Assembly: GCF_014931565.1 (NCBI RefSeq)
Contig: NZ_CP063353.1
Coordinates: 744,001 to 808,000, forward strand
Direction of reading: 5' to 3'
Source: Clostridium sp. 'deep sea'
GTDB lineage: Bacteria; Bacillota; UBA994; PWPR01
Length of the DNA: 64,000 nucleotides
Of this stretch, positions 45,900 through 56,158 are shown piece after piece (the stretch's first letter is position 1; each line of letters begins with the position of its first letter). A model generated the notes under the pieces. That model was not told the origin of the DNA. It worked only from the letters and a program-made list of their open reading frames with translations, and searched no databases. Made by a program: the position numbers and the translations under genes.

Positions 45900-46268
45900 T
45901 TAGTATTCTTTCCCATTTATATAAACTGCAATACAGGTACCTGTAATTAATGCCGAAATAATAGAATATATAAACCGAACATGACCCCTCACTACTAAGT
46001 CCATAACAATAAAGGCCACAAAAGAAATAGACGTATTTTTAGCTATAACTTTTAATAGATTAATTTTTGAACCTTGCAGTGATTTTATCTCAAATACAAT
46101 AGTTACTATAAACATTGCTCCAGTAACTAAAGCTAATATTACATAAAAGTATATAAAATGTGTTGGAAATAAATCAGTCATATCTGTATTTAACATTAAG
46201 GGTAATCCAAACGTTACTATTAAAAAAAACACTCCTACATATTTATTACATTTTCTAAGTATTTTCAT
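45900..46268 (-). CDS. Small integral membrane protein of unknown function
   Basis: 122 residues with four predicted membrane helices (about 11-27, 39-60, 79-96, 100-118) and short loops. No family is recognised. A GGAGAAAAG site precedes the ATG. It is a single gene between proS and the terminator at 45.65 kb. Confidence 0.75.
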   Translation of the reverse strand: MKILRKCNKYVGVFFLIVTFGLPLMLNTDMTDLFPTHFIYFYVILALVTGAMFIVTIVFEIKSLQGSKINLLKVIAKNTSISFVAFIVMDLVVRGHVRFIYSIISALITGTCIAVYINGKEY

Positions 46269-46300
46269 TTAACTTTTCTCCACAAAATTTTCATTTTATT

Positions 46301-46330
46301 AAAATACTGGAGAACATAAAGCTCTCCAGT
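46301..46330 (-). terminator. Hairpin after proS
   Basis: ACTGGAGA (46306-46313) pairs perfectly with TCTCCAGT (46323-46330). On the minus strand ATTTTAAT follows. The stem sequence is almost the same as that of the terminator at 45.65 kb. Confidence 0.65.
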
Positions 46331-46363
46331 AAACTTTTAGATTATGTGTACATTGAATATTTA

Positions 46364-48103
46364 CTAAGCCAATGTTACATCAAACTTTAATTCATCTATA
46401 ACCCAATCTTTTATCTTATCGACTGCTATCATGGTTTTGTCTTCACTCTTACGCCACTTTACCTCAACTTCATTATTAGCTAGGCTTTTTTTACCTATAA
46501 CAATACGTAGTGGTATGCCAATTAAGTCTATGTCTTTAAACTTAACACCATTACGCAACTTTCTGTCGTCAAATAAGGTCTCAATTCCAGCGTCTGCTAA
46601 GTCATTAGCTAAGTTTTCAGCTATTGTGAACGCTTCGTCACCCTCTTTACCAATTGGCACTACTACCACATGATAAGGAGCTATATTGACTGGCCACATT
46701 ATACCATTATCATCATGGAACTCTTCAACAACACTAGCAACTAATCTGCCAACACCAATGCCATAACAACCCATTATTATTGGTAATTTATTGCCATCTG
46801 CTTCAGCAAATGTAGCATTAAATGCCTCAGTGTACTTTGTTCCAAGTTTAAATATATTACCAACTTCAACTCCCCTAGAGTGTTCTACTATTTTGCCACA
46901 CTCAGGACACCGAGCCCCTTCTTTAACTTCTACAATATCTGCAATAATGTCTGCAGTAAAGTCTCTACCTAGGTTTACATTTTTAAGGTGATAATCTACT
47001 TTGTTTGCTCCTGCTACTAAATTCATTTCTTTTACCAATACATCATCAGCAATTACTTTAAAGCCTTTAATGCCAACAGGTGAAACAAATCCTGCTATTA
47101 AACCAGCCTCTTCCACTTCATTTAATTTTGCTGGTCTAAACTTATCTGTTTTTAATACAAAGGCCAGTTTTTTATCATTAAGATGCATATCGCCTCTTAA
47201 TGCTATTAATACAATTTCATCTTCAATTTTATAAATTAAAGTTTTTAGTGTTTGGTTAGCATTAACACCTAAAAACTCTGCTACTTGAGCTATTTCTTTA
47301 GCCTTAGGAGTGTGCACTTCTTGCATTTCTGCTAACTCATCATTAGCATTAACTAGCTGTTTTTCTTGGGTAGCTACTTCCATATTGGCAGCATAACCAC
47401 AGTTACGACAAATTACTAAGCGGTCTTCACCACTTTCTGTAACATACATATACTCATGTGACTCATTTCCGCCCATCATACCCGAGTCACCAGCAACCTT
47501 TACAACATCATCTAAACCAGACCTGTTATAAATATTAAAGTATGCTTGTGCTACTTGCTCATAATATTGGTCTAAATCTGCTTTATTTGTATGAAAGCTG
47601 TAAGCATCCTTCATTACAAACTCACGTACCCTAATTAATCCGCCACGAGCCCTTGGCTCATCTCTAAATTTTGTTTGAATGTGATATAACATAAAAGGCA
47701 ATTGTTTATAACTATCAACCATGCTACGAACAATATCAGTAACTACCTCTTCATGGGTCATTGCGAGCACCATATCACGGTTATTTCTATCTTTAAACTT
47801 AAGCATTTCAGATATATTGGCTTGATACCTACCGCTTTCTTTCCATAAATCAGCCGAATGAGTTACTGGCATATTTAATTCTTGACCATTAATATTATCC
47901 ATTTCCTCACGCAAAATTTGCTCTACCTTACGTAAAGTTCTATATAACATTGGCATGTAACTATAAATTCCTGAAGCTAACTGCTTCATCATTCCAGCTC
48001 TTACCAAGAGAGCATGACTAGCTAATTCAGCATCAGCTGGTGCATCTCGTAACGTTTTAATTAACATTTGCGACATATGTTTTGCTTTATACTTTTTAAT
48101 CAT
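46364..48103 (-). CDS. proS: Prolyl-tRNA synthetase, bacterial type with editing insertion
   Basis: Class II synthetase charging tRNA-Pro. The 579-residue length with an insertion of about 150 residues between motifs 2 and 3 (YbaK-like editing domain, around FLGVNANQTLKTLIYKIEDE) defines the bacterial type. Motif 2 is KFRDEPRARGGLIRVREFVM and motif 3 IGVGRLVASVVEEF. The anticodon-binding domain is C-terminal. The ATG has a GGGGGA site, and cysS lies 30 bases upstream in the same direction. Confidence 0.97.
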   Translation of the reverse strand: MIKKYKAKHMSQMLIKTLRDAPADAELASHALLVRAGMMKQLASGIYSYMPMLYRTLRKVEQILREEMDNINGQELNMPVTHSADLWKESGRYQANISEMLKFKDRNNRDMVLAMTHEEVVTDIVRSMVDSYKQLPFMLYHIQTKFRDEPRARGGLIRVREFVMKDAYSFHTNKADLDQYYEQVAQAYFNIYNRSGLDDVVKVAGDSGMMGGNESHEYMYVTESGEDRLVICRNCGYAANMEVATQEKQLVNANDELAEMQEVHTPKAKEIAQVAEFLGVNANQTLKTLIYKIEDEIVLIALRGDMHLNDKKLAFVLKTDKFRPAKLNEVEEAGLIAGFVSPVGIKGFKVIADDVLVKEMNLVAGANKVDYHLKNVNLGRDFTADIIADIVEVKEGARCPECGKIVEHSRGVEVGNIFKLGTKYTEAFNATFAEADGNKLPIIMGCYGIGVGRLVASVVEEFHDDNGIMWPVNIAPYHVVVVPIGKEGDEAFTIAENLANDLADAGIETLFDDRKLRNGVKFKDIDLIGIPLRIVIGKKSLANNEVEVKWRKSEDKTMIAVDKIKDWVIDELKFDVTLA

Positions 48104-48132
48104 TGTAATCCCCCACTATTTAAACACTACAC

Positions 48133-49524
48133 TTATTTCTTAAGTGCTTTTACACCATCTTTAGTGTCTACTAATTCAATTCCTTGCGCAGTAAACAAGT
48201 CTCGTATTTCATCAGCACGAGCCCAGTTTTTACTTTTACGAGCCGCAGCTCTTTCTTTAATAAGCTTTTGCTGATTCTCATTTAAATCAAGATACTGTTT
48301 TTCTTCTTCGTAATTAAATAAATCCAAAGCCAATACTGTTTCGAACTTGCTTATAAGTCTAATAGCATTTTCACCACCAGCATTTCCTCGCGCTATATCC
48401 CATAAAATTGCCATAGCCTTAGGCATATTTAGGTCATCATTAATAGCCTCATTAAACTCTGTTAAATATTTTTGCGCTATTTCATCACTCATAACATTTT
48501 TTAAACCACTCAATTTATTTATTGACATACGTAGTCTATTCATAGCTGTTTGGGCAGCTTTAATTCCATCCCAAGTAAAATTTAATTGTTTACTATAATG
48601 GGCATTAAAACACATATACCGATATGCTGCCGGCTCAAAACCCTTTTCAATTAAATCATCTAAGCTATAGGTATTTCCTAAACTCTTAGACATTTTACCT
48701 TTATCTATTTGAATAAACTCCGAATGCATCCATACATTTGCTGGTATTTTACCACTAAAGCCATAACTTTGCGCTATTTCATTCTCGTGGTGGATTGGAA
48801 TATGATCTATACCACCTGTATGAATATCAAATTTTTCACCTAAATATTTATTTGAGATTGTAGAACACTCTATATGCCAGCCCGGATAACCCATTCCCCA
48901 CGGGCTCGGCCATTGCATAATATGCTCTGGTGGGGCTTGTTTCCATACTGCAAAATCACAAGGGCTTATTTTTTCTTGATTAACTTCTATACGAGCACCC
49001 GCCTGCTGATTATTAAGGTCTAATCCGCTAAGGCATCCATAGTTAGCAAATTTACTTATATCAAAATATACCCCATCGGTAATTTCATATGCATAGCCCT
49101 TATCTACTAAAACTTCTACATAATTTATCATATCATTTATGCAGTCTGTTGCTTTAATTTTTAGAGTAGGAGGTGTTATGTTTAATTTATTACAATCTGA
49201 AACAAACAAATCTGTATATATTTTAGCAATCTCTAAAGGTGATTTTTGCTGTTCTCTAGCAGCTACAGCCATTTTATCTTCACCATCATCTGCATCCGAC
49301 ACCAAGTGTCCAACATCAGTGATGTTCATTACTTGTTTTACTTTATAGTTATTAAATCGTAAAACTCTACATAAAGAATCAGCAAAAAGATAGGCTCTTA
49401 AATTGCCAATATGAGCTCTACCATATACGGTTGGTCCACATGTATAAATACCTACCTTGCCAGCCTTTAGCGGAGTAAATTTATCTTTTTTACGAGTTAA
49501 AGTATTACTAAAATAAATATCCAT
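48133..49524 (-). CDS. cysS: Cysteinyl-tRNA synthetase
   Basis: Class I synthetase for tRNA-Cys. Zinc-binding and HIGH motifs are in YTCGPTVYGRAHIGNLR; also GWHIECSTI, the HHENEIAQS segment, and KMSKSLGNTY. I start at the ATG at 49524 with AAGG upstream, giving 463 residues; a GTG three codons earlier also exists. No T-box leader is visible in the 185 bases before it. It is co-directional with proS. Confidence 0.97.
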   Translation of the reverse strand: MDIYFSNTLTRKKDKFTPLKAGKVGIYTCGPTVYGRAHIGNLRAYLFADSLCRVLRFNNYKVKQVMNITDVGHLVSDADDGEDKMAVAAREQQKSPLEIAKIYTDLFVSDCNKLNITPPTLKIKATDCINDMINYVEVLVDKGYAYEITDGVYFDISKFANYGCLSGLDLNNQQAGARIEVNQEKISPCDFAVWKQAPPEHIMQWPSPWGMGYPGWHIECSTISNKYLGEKFDIHTGGIDHIPIHHENEIAQSYGFSGKIPANVWMHSEFIQIDKGKMSKSLGNTYSLDDLIEKGFEPAAYRYMCFNAHYSKQLNFTWDGIKAAQTAMNRLRMSINKLSGLKNVMSDEIAQKYLTEFNEAINDDLNMPKAMAILWDIARGNAGGENAIRLISKFETVLALDLFNYEEEKQYLDLNENQQKLIKERAAARKSKNWARADEIRDLFTAQGIELVDTKDGVKALKK

Positions 49525-49680
49525 TAACTTCACCTTCTTATTTTTATCATCATTTAATAATACCTACTATTTTACTTGCTATAACAATAGAAAACAAGTA
49601 AAAATAGTCATTTAGTTAGTCATAACCAATTTTAATAGAGTTAAATAAAGGATATGTACTTTTTAGCTTTGTGAATGTAT

Positions 49681-49706
49681 TAAGGGGCTTACATGTGTAA
49701 GCCCCT
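49681..49706 (-). terminator. Strong hairpin after the oligoendopeptidase gene
   Basis: AAGGGGCTTACA (49681-49692) pairs perfectly with TGTAAGCCCCTT (49695-49706). The T-run on the minus strand is weak (TAATACATT), but the stem is very stable and sits directly after the gene. Confidence 0.65.
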
Positions 49707-49719
49707 TAATCTTTTAATT

Positions 49720-51438
49720 TTATTTAAGTAAAGCTAATTCTTCTTTTATAAATTCAACAATTCCCTTAATGTAATCTACTGAAAAATCAAACTTAATTCC
49801 TGCCGCCTTGTACAGCTCTTTTACAGATTTTGAATAACCTAGTTTCAAAAAATCTTCGTATTGCTTTATGGCTACTTTACCATTCTCTTTATAATTCTTA
49901 TACACAGCTATTGCGCCAAGCTGACTTATACCATACTCAATATAATAAAAGGGAACTTCAAATATGTGTAACTGACGAAGCCATTGAGATCCCTTTTCGG
50001 ATAACAAACCACTCCAATCTATACCAACATTAAACCTATCCATTAATGATTTAAAATACTGTGTACGTTCTGCTGCTGTATGATTTGGTTCAGTGTAAAT
50101 CCACTGTTGGAAGGCATCCACAATCATGCACCATGGTAAAAATTTAAGAGTACCTTCTAGTTGCTCTTTTTTAGCTTTAATTAAGTCTTCTTTATTATCA
50201 TAATATTCATCTAAATAATCTAGAGTTAACAACTCCATCGACATCGAAGCTAATTCTGCTATTTCACTTGGAGTATTACCATACTGAGCAATTTTCATAT
50301 CAGCTGTTGCAAAAGAGTGCATTGCGTGACCAGATTCATGCAACAGTGTTGATACATCACTTTGCAAACCAATAGCATTCATAAAAATAAAGGCAGCACC
50401 ATATTCTGCTAAAGGAAAATTATAACCACCAGGGGCTTTACCTTTTCTATTTTCTAAATCTAAAAATCCTGAGTTCTTCATCATATTTAAGTTTTTACCA
50501 AACTCAGGTTTAACTTTACTAAGTATTTTTACTGCTTTATCTACAAATTCATTTTCACTGCTAAAGGGTTTTAGAATTTTACCATCTAAATCTACACTAA
50601 CATCCCACGGTCTTAAAGAGTTAACTTTAAGCTTTTCTTTACGATCCTCACTTAGCTCTTTTAAAAAAGGAACTACAACTTGTTCTACTGATTTGTGAAA
50701 TTCTATAATATCTTGTGGAGTGTAATCAAAGCGACCCTTTTCTTGATGCATATAATCTCTGTAGTTTTCGAAACCAACGTTTTTGGTAATTTGAATACGT
50801 AACTTTTTTAATTCATCAAATAATTCATTAAACTCATCGGATTCTTTCATAATACGTTCTGCAACCAAACGCCAGGCTTTTTCTCTAACCTTGCGATCAT
50901 TACTCTTTTGGTATTGACGCATTTGAATAAGAGTTTTATCTTCTCCATCAAAGTTTACTGTGAGCTTAGAAAACATTTCTCCATATTTATTAGCTAACTC
51001 ATTTTCTTTAACGTTTAAAGGAATATTCTCTTCTCTAAATAGTTCAATTTCATTTGCTACTATTTTCATAAGGTGAGCATATTCTTCAGTAGGCAACTCA
51101 CTTTTATATGCACTTTCATAAATCTTTTTATTAAACTTAAAGCTATAAGCTTGTAACTTTGTCATTATATTGGCAAAAAAATCATTAAACGCTTTTGCAT
51201 TCTCAGGTTTATCTGCATTACAAGTCATCTTAATATATTTCCAAGCATATGTTTCGTATATAATAAACACAAACTCACTTACTTTATGTATAAAAGTCTC
51301 TAGGTCTTGTTTTGAGTTTATCGTAACTTCGTTTAAAAGTTCTAGCTCTTTTGTTACCAATTCTACTGAATCTGCTTTTAAATTACTTGAGTAAAATTTG
51401 CGTTCCTTTTTATTTATTTTTTCATTGGTTATTGTCAT
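49720..51438 (-). CDS. M3 family oligoendopeptidase (PepF-like)
   Basis: A cytosolic zinc peptidase cutting medium-size peptides. The HExxH motif is in LLHESGHAMHSF, with the third Glu ligand in SEIAELASMSMELL downstream. The 572 residues and N-terminal helical region fit the M3B group. A GGGG site precedes the ATG. The role is consistent with the many other peptidases in the window. Confidence 0.93.
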   Translation of the reverse strand: MTITNEKINKKERKFYSSNLKADSVELVTKELELLNEVTINSKQDLETFIHKVSEFVFIIYETYAWKYIKMTCNADKPENAKAFNDFFANIMTKLQAYSFKFNKKIYESAYKSELPTEEYAHLMKIVANEIELFREENIPLNVKENELANKYGEMFSKLTVNFDGEDKTLIQMRQYQKSNDRKVREKAWRLVAERIMKESDEFNELFDELKKLRIQITKNVGFENYRDYMHQEKGRFDYTPQDIIEFHKSVEQVVVPFLKELSEDRKEKLKVNSLRPWDVSVDLDGKILKPFSSENEFVDKAVKILSKVKPEFGKNLNMMKNSGFLDLENRKGKAPGGYNFPLAEYGAAFIFMNAIGLQSDVSTLLHESGHAMHSFATADMKIAQYGNTPSEIAELASMSMELLTLDYLDEYYDNKEDLIKAKKEQLEGTLKFLPWCMIVDAFQQWIYTEPNHTAAERTQYFKSLMDRFNVGIDWSGLLSEKGSQWLRQLHIFEVPFYYIEYGISQLGAIAVYKNYKENGKVAIKQYEDFLKLGYSKSVKELYKAAGIKFDFSVDYIKGIVEFIKEELALLK

Positions 51439-51536
51439 TTTTATTACCCCTTTATCTTTTAAATGTTAATTATGAATATAACATATATTTTAATATATTA
51501 TATAAATATTTTATTCAACTCTTGGTAAACTGCGTA

Positions 51537-52409
51537 CTATATGTTTAAAACAAACTCACTGCTTTCAATACCACTAGTGAACCCTAACTTATAATAAAGT
51601 CCTTCAGCTCTATTTCCTGCTTTTACAGCTAGTCTAATTGCTAAATATTTGCCATAGGCATTGTTTAAGGCTTTTTTAATCATCATGCTACCAAGCCCTT
51701 TTTGCTGGTAATCTTCTTTAACAACTAAATCAGCGATATAAGGTAGATTCTGCCAAATAAATACTAGACAACATGCTATAATATCATTTGTGTTTTTATC
51801 TCGTAATACTGTAGAATACTTAGGTTCTACAATTTTCACATGTTCTTTAAGTAAATCATCGTAAAAATTTAATTGCTGGTCTGCTATACACTTAACTGGA
51901 CTGTTTTTATAAACCTCATAATATAGCTTAGTTAATTGATCCCTATTACTTTCGTTAGGTGCTTCAATTATTAAATCATTAGACCATTTAATATAGTATT
52001 GAGATGTTGGTTTAATCATAATTCGCTCTGTTTCGGTTCTTTGAAAACCGAGTCGTTGATAATTGTGATAACTGGCTGGATAAATACCAGAGACAGTAAT
52101 TGTACTGCTTTTTGCTGTTTCTTTAATAAGCTCAACTATTCCTTTAACAACACTTATTTCTTTATTGAAAGGTGGAATTAAAAACACAAAACCAAACCAA
52201 TTTTTTTTCTTTATAAAGCCACCCACTCGAGTACCATCATAACTAATAAAGTAGTGTTTTTTAATTTTAGAAAATACCTCAATTGCATTTTCTACTTTAG
52301 TAGGAAACCAAATATTTTTATTGCCATGTCCATAAATAACATAGTACGTTGCAAATTCTTGGGGGTCAGCCTCAGTTACGGTATACTTATTACAGATTCT
52401 ATAATGCAT
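51537..52409 (-). CDS. GNAT acetyltransferase with two domains
   Basis: A 290-residue protein. The C-terminal GNAT domain (about 150-290) has the acetyl-CoA motif ADLVVKEDYQQKGLGSMMIK and AVKAGNRAEGLYYKLGF. The N-terminal half looks like a degenerate GNAT fold (GFVFLIPPFNKE, NYQRLGFQRTETERIM). The acceptor substrate is unknown. A GGTGAG site precedes the ATG. A second, unrelated GNAT gene lies 41 bases upstream in the same direction. Confidence 0.8.
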   Translation of the reverse strand: MHYRICNKYTVTEADPQEFATYYVIYGHGNKNIWFPTKVENAIEVFSKIKKHYFISYDGTRVGGFIKKKNWFGFVFLIPPFNKEISVVKGIVELIKETAKSSTITVSGIYPASYHNYQRLGFQRTETERIMIKPTSQYYIKWSNDLIIEAPNESNRDQLTKLYYEVYKNSPVKCIADQQLNFYDDLLKEHVKIVEPKYSTVLRDKNTNDIIACCLVFIWQNLPYIADLVVKEDYQQKGLGSMMIKKALNNAYGKYLAIRLAVKAGNRAEGLYYKLGFTSGIESSEFVLNI

Positions 52410-52450
52410 TCAATTCTCACCTACCCTTTAATCTTTATAAAAACTAAAAA

Positions 52451-53248
52451 CTACAAATCACTAGCCCATAAGTGTACAGGTAGCTCTTGTTTATTAGTAA
52501 AACCAAGTTTTACTGCAATTTTCATAGACGATTTTTTTTCAGGCCAACATGACCAGTTTGGTCTTAATCCTTTTTTCAAACATTCATTAATAAAGTATTT
52601 AGCTAAATAGGTAGCGTAACCTTTTCCCCTATGTTGCTCCTTTGTAAAAATATCTATTTCAACATTATTATTGCCTGCATAAACTGAATAACAATATGCT
52701 ATAATTTCGGTTTTATAAGATATAAATACTGCAAGACCATTTTGTAAAAACTTCTCCGTTGATAGCCATGAACTTAACACTGGAAGCTTTAGATTTTTTA
52801 TATTATCACCATTATATTTTTTAACGCAAAAATCACTTGGTAGCTGACAATCTATTGTTGACTTACTAAATAACGAAACATCAAAATCATAAACTACTCT
52901 CTTAATTTTAATAGATTTTAAATCACTTAAAACACAACTAAGTTGTAAATCCCATGCTTTATTAAAAGTAAATATAATTAACTCATTGTTATTAAGATGT
53001 GGTAAATAAGTATTATGTATAAAGTCTTTCAACTGTTCGTTAAACTTTGTGTTAAGGTGATTTCCAACTATATAACAAAAACAGTCTGTTAAATATATAA
53101 AGGCAGTTTGGGGTTTATTAATATTGTCTACATAAATCACACCCTTTGAGTTACCTTCTAATAAAGAAAACACAATAGGTATACTATGTTTAATATTTTT
53201 AAATAGCGGCTTAACCTTATTATAATCTTTTTTAGCTATTAATTGCAC
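52451..53248 (-). CDS. GNAT acetyltransferase (GNAT_acetyltran group)
   Basis: A 265-residue protein with a C-terminal acetyl-CoA site (DIFTKEQHRGKGYATYLAKY) and the family ending PNWSCWPEKKSSMKIAVKLGF. The N-terminal half is the variable lobe of the GNAT_acetyltran family, often found in Firmicutes. The start is GTG with GGAG ten bases upstream. The substrate is unknown. Confidence 0.78.
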   Translation of the reverse strand: MQLIAKKDYNKVKPLFKNIKHSIPIVFSLLEGNSKGVIYVDNINKPQTAFIYLTDCFCYIVGNHLNTKFNEQLKDFIHNTYLPHLNNNELIIFTFNKAWDLQLSCVLSDLKSIKIKRVVYDFDVSLFSKSTIDCQLPSDFCVKKYNGDNIKNLKLPVLSSWLSTEKFLQNGLAVFISYKTEIIAYCYSVYAGNNNVEIDIFTKEQHRGKGYATYLAKYFINECLKKGLRPNWSCWPEKKSSMKIAVKLGFTNKQELPVHLWASDL

Positions 53249-53554
53249 TAGTACTCAACTCCATATCTTGCTGTACGTTAAATAAAATAATCGTAGACAA
53301 TAATTCCACGATTTTACTATTAATATAATTATAGCATTTGCGTCATAGTTCGACAATAGCCCTTTCATTAGCATAAACCTAATTAGGGTTTACTACTATA
53401 AGTAAAATACCACAACTTTACAATTCTATTAAGTTATAACGTTTTTATAGAAATATTTAAAACAATATTTTAATATATACATACTAGCAGTATCATTTTT
53501 AAATAAAATGAATACTTGCTGGATTAAAAACATCAAGAATTGGGAGTGTAATAA
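53249..53554. other. Divergent promoter gap
   Basis: This lies between the divergent GNAT gene and the CAP-domain gene. It has a dyad AATCGT (53289-53294) with ACGATT (53308-53313) and otherwise AT-rich sequence with promoter potential for both sides. No gene seen. Confidence 0.45.
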
Positions 53555-54760
53555 ATGCGAAAATTTTTTAGAGCGGTAGGTATTGGTATAATCATTGGTA
53601 TGATGTTATTAGCAATACCAGGTGCAGCTGATAGTGTATCTAAATCCATTTCAGTATACTTTAATAATGTAAGTATTCAAGTTAACGGTGAAAAAACTCA
53701 ATCGGATAACTTTATATACAACGGAACAACCTATATACCTTTACGAGAAGTTTCTGAAATTTTAGGTAAACAAGTAGACTATGATAATAATACTAAAACA
53801 GTATATATTACAGATAAAAATATAACACCTACAGAACCTCCAGAGCCAGAACCTAATGACCCTGAGCCAACAAAACCTACTGAGCCAGTTGTTAGCAGTT
53901 CAGCTATAAATGGTGCTGAAATTGGTATGACAGCTCAAGAGCTAGTAAGTTCTTTAGGATCACCCAATAGAAAAGATCCTTCTGCTTATGGTTTTACATG
54001 GTATATATACAATAAAGATTATAATAAATATGTACAAGTTGGTGTTAAAGACAATAAAGTAGTTGCTGTTTACAGTAATATCGGCAGTTGGCAACTAAAT
54101 AACAAAGTTAAAATTGGAACCCCAAAGTCAACAGTGGAAAAAACATTTGGCAATAGCCTAAACTCCATTACAGAGGGAAACTACCGTTATAATTTATCTA
54201 GCAACAGTGAAAACGTAGTTTATAGCTTTGACAACAATAAATATATTTATGTTTTTTATGATAAACATAATAGTTACACTGTAACTGGTGTTATGATTTG
54301 GAGTAAATCTATTCCATTTAGAGATATGTTTTATGGTAATTATAATAACATTGATACTAAAGCTTGGGCCGATGCTATGGAGAAACAGCTCTTTGATACC
54401 TCAAATACCTTTAGAATACGTATGGGATTAAAGGCCTTTACTACAGATGACAAAGTTAATAAATCAGCATACCTTCACAGTTATGACATGTCTACAAACA
54501 ATTACTTTAGTCATACTAATTTAAATGGACAAAGCCCCTTTGATAGAATGAAGGATCAAGGCATTAAATACTCAAGAGCCGCTGAAAACATTGCTTATGG
54601 TCAACGAAATGCAATTTTTGCCAACCATGGGTTAATGAATTCTGAGGGACATCGAAAAAACTTATTAGGTAACTATTCCAGACTAGGCACAGGAGTACAT
54701 TTTAATACTAGTAGAAATCAAGCCTACTATACTCAAAATTTTTACACACCCTATAACTAA
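53555..54760 (+). CDS. Secreted CAP-domain protein with copper-amine-oxidase-like domain
   Basis: 401 residues. Signal peptide 1-26 (MRKFFRAVGIGIIIGMMLLA then AIPGAADS), a copper-amine-oxidase N-terminal-like domain at about 35-92 (YIPLREVSEILGKQVDYD), and a Pro/Glu-rich linker 93-117. A CAP-associated domain (about 120-255, GAEIGMTAQELVSSLG, KIGTPKSTVEKTFG) and a C-terminal CAP/SCP domain (about 265-401, SHTNLNGQSPFDRM, AAENIAYGQ, GHRKNLLG) follow. The set is typical of cell-surface proteins of Clostridia. The role in the wall or envelope is not known. GGGAGTG precedes the ATG. Confidence 0.9.
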   Translation: MRKFFRAVGIGIIIGMMLLAIPGAADSVSKSISVYFNNVSIQVNGEKTQSDNFIYNGTTYIPLREVSEILGKQVDYDNNTKTVYITDKNITPTEPPEPEPNDPEPTKPTEPVVSSSAINGAEIGMTAQELVSSLGSPNRKDPSAYGFTWYIYNKDYNKYVQVGVKDNKVVAVYSNIGSWQLNNKVKIGTPKSTVEKTFGNSLNSITEGNYRYNLSSNSENVVYSFDNNKYIYVFYDKHNSYTVTGVMIWSKSIPFRDMFYGNYNNIDTKAWADAMEKQLFDTSNTFRIRMGLKAFTTDDKVNKSAYLHSYDMSTNNYFSHTNLNGQSPFDRMKDQGIKYSRAAENIAYGQRNAIFANHGLMNSEGHRKNLLGNYSRLGTGVHFNTSRNQAYYTQNFYTPYN

Positions 54761-54906
54761 ACAATAAGGTAGCTGATACAGTCGTGTAATGCTCACTGTG
54801 TATATTATCTGTGAAATACTTAGGGTTCTTAACTTTAGTTTTCATAATGCTTAGTTTTTTCATATAATATAATTTAGGTTTACCTTTAACTTAATCTATT
54901 ATTATA

Positions 54907-54941
54907 CAAGCCTAATTTTGTTTAATACAAAATTAGGCTTG
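54907..54941. terminator. Bidirectional terminator between the CAP gene and the aminotransferase gene
   Basis: CAAGCCTAATTTTG (54907-54920) pairs perfectly with CAAAATTAGGCTTG (54928-54941) around TTTAATA. It serves the convergent genes on both sides, although the flanking T-runs are modest. Confidence 0.7.
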
Positions 54942-54994
54942 TTATGTTAAAAGGTAAAAATATATTGATAGTTGTTGTACAATTTTTTTAGTAA

Positions 54995-56146
54995 TTAATT
55001 TAATACATCTTTAAATTTTTGTATGGCTATTGTGGCATCTACTTCATGACCTAATTTAGTTAAATTATTAGCAATTATCTCAAATGCCCTAATTAATTGA
55101 TCTGTAGTAGTGTTGCCCATGTGGCCTATTCTAAATGCCTTACCTTTAAACTCACCTAAACCACCTGCTAAAACCAAGCCGTTTGCATAACAAGCTTTTC
55201 TAAAATCTGCATCTACTATTCCTTGGGGATATTTAATACAAGACATTGTAGCAGCCGCACACTCTTCACAAGCTACAGCATGCATATCAAAGGTTTTTAA
55301 GGCAGCCCTAACAGCCCTACCAAATTTACGATGACGTTCATAACGTGCCTGTAAGCCCTCGTTAAATATTATTTCCATTGCTTTTTCATATGCCCATACC
55401 ATATTTACTGACGGGGTAGCATAGTATTTAGTTGGGTCATGCATAATAGGTATCCAGCGTTTAATATCGGCATAGTAAGCATTGATATTTCCTAATTTTT
55501 CTCTTACTTTTAAGGCCTCACTCGAAAATGCAATAATTCCAAGCCCTGGCGGTACACCTATAGCTTTTTGACTACCTGTTAAAACTACATCAATTTTAGC
55601 TCCATTACCGTAATCTTTACTCATGTTTTCTTCTATACCAGCCGTAGCACAAACTCCATCTAGTATTGCTAACGCACCACTCTCTTTTATAATTGGAACT
55701 AAAGTCTCTAAATCTGCCTCAACTCCAGTTGAAGTATCTACATGAGTAATTGTAACTGCTTTATATTTTTTTGCTTTTAACTGCTCTTTAACTAGCTCTA
55801 CACTGACTCTTTCTCCCCAATTAGCAGCTATAACGTCGGCATTAATATTAAAACTAGCTGCTAATTGTAAAAAGCGATCTCCAAAATAACCCTGACTTAA
55901 CACTAAGATATTTTCGTTAGCAGCCACAGTATTGACCAAAGCCATTTCCATCATAAGTGTTCCAGAACCAGCAATGACAAAAACCTCACCATCACATGAG
56001 AATAAATCCCTAGTGAATTTTAAAGAATTTTTATACGACTGTACCATTCTAGGATCTACGTGACTTACGGTAGTTTTGGACATAATCTCTAATATTTCTG
56101 GCAGCACTGGTGTTGGACCTGGTATTAATAATAGCTCATTATTCAT
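54995..56146 (-). CDS. Class V aminotransferase (alanine/serine-glyoxylate type)
   Basis: A 383-residue PLP enzyme. The N-terminal LLIPGPTPVLPEI, the SGTLMMEMAL pocket, the ILDGVCATAG Asp and the PLP lysine in VVLTGSQKAIGVPPGLG fit the alanine-glyoxylate/serine-pyruvate aminotransferase family. It follows the DapA-family gene by 12 bases with AAAGGAG as site, so the two form an operon. The likely reaction moves an amino group from alanine or serine to glyoxylate; the exact donor is uncertain. Confidence 0.88.
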   Translation of the reverse strand: MNNELLLIPGPTPVLPEILEIMSKTTVSHVDPRMVQSYKNSLKFTRDLFSCDGEVFVIAGSGTLMMEMALVNTVAANENILVLSQGYFGDRFLQLAASFNINADVIAANWGERVSVELVKEQLKAKKYKAVTITHVDTSTGVEADLETLVPIIKESGALAILDGVCATAGIEENMSKDYGNGAKIDVVLTGSQKAIGVPPGLGIIAFSSEALKVREKLGNINAYYADIKRWIPIMHDPTKYYATPSVNMVWAYEKAMEIIFNEGLQARYERHRKFGRAVRAALKTFDMHAVACEECAAATMSCIKYPQGIVDADFRKACYANGLVLAGGLGEFKGKAFRIGHMGNTTTDQLIRAFEIIANNLTKLGHEVDATIAIQKFKDVLN

Positions 56147-56158
56147 TTTTTTTCTCCT

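Noticed and set aside
49534-49719. T-box leader in front of cysS
   Set aside because: The gap is short and contains no GGGTGG-type T-box sequence; only the strong hairpin of the neighbouring gene is seen.
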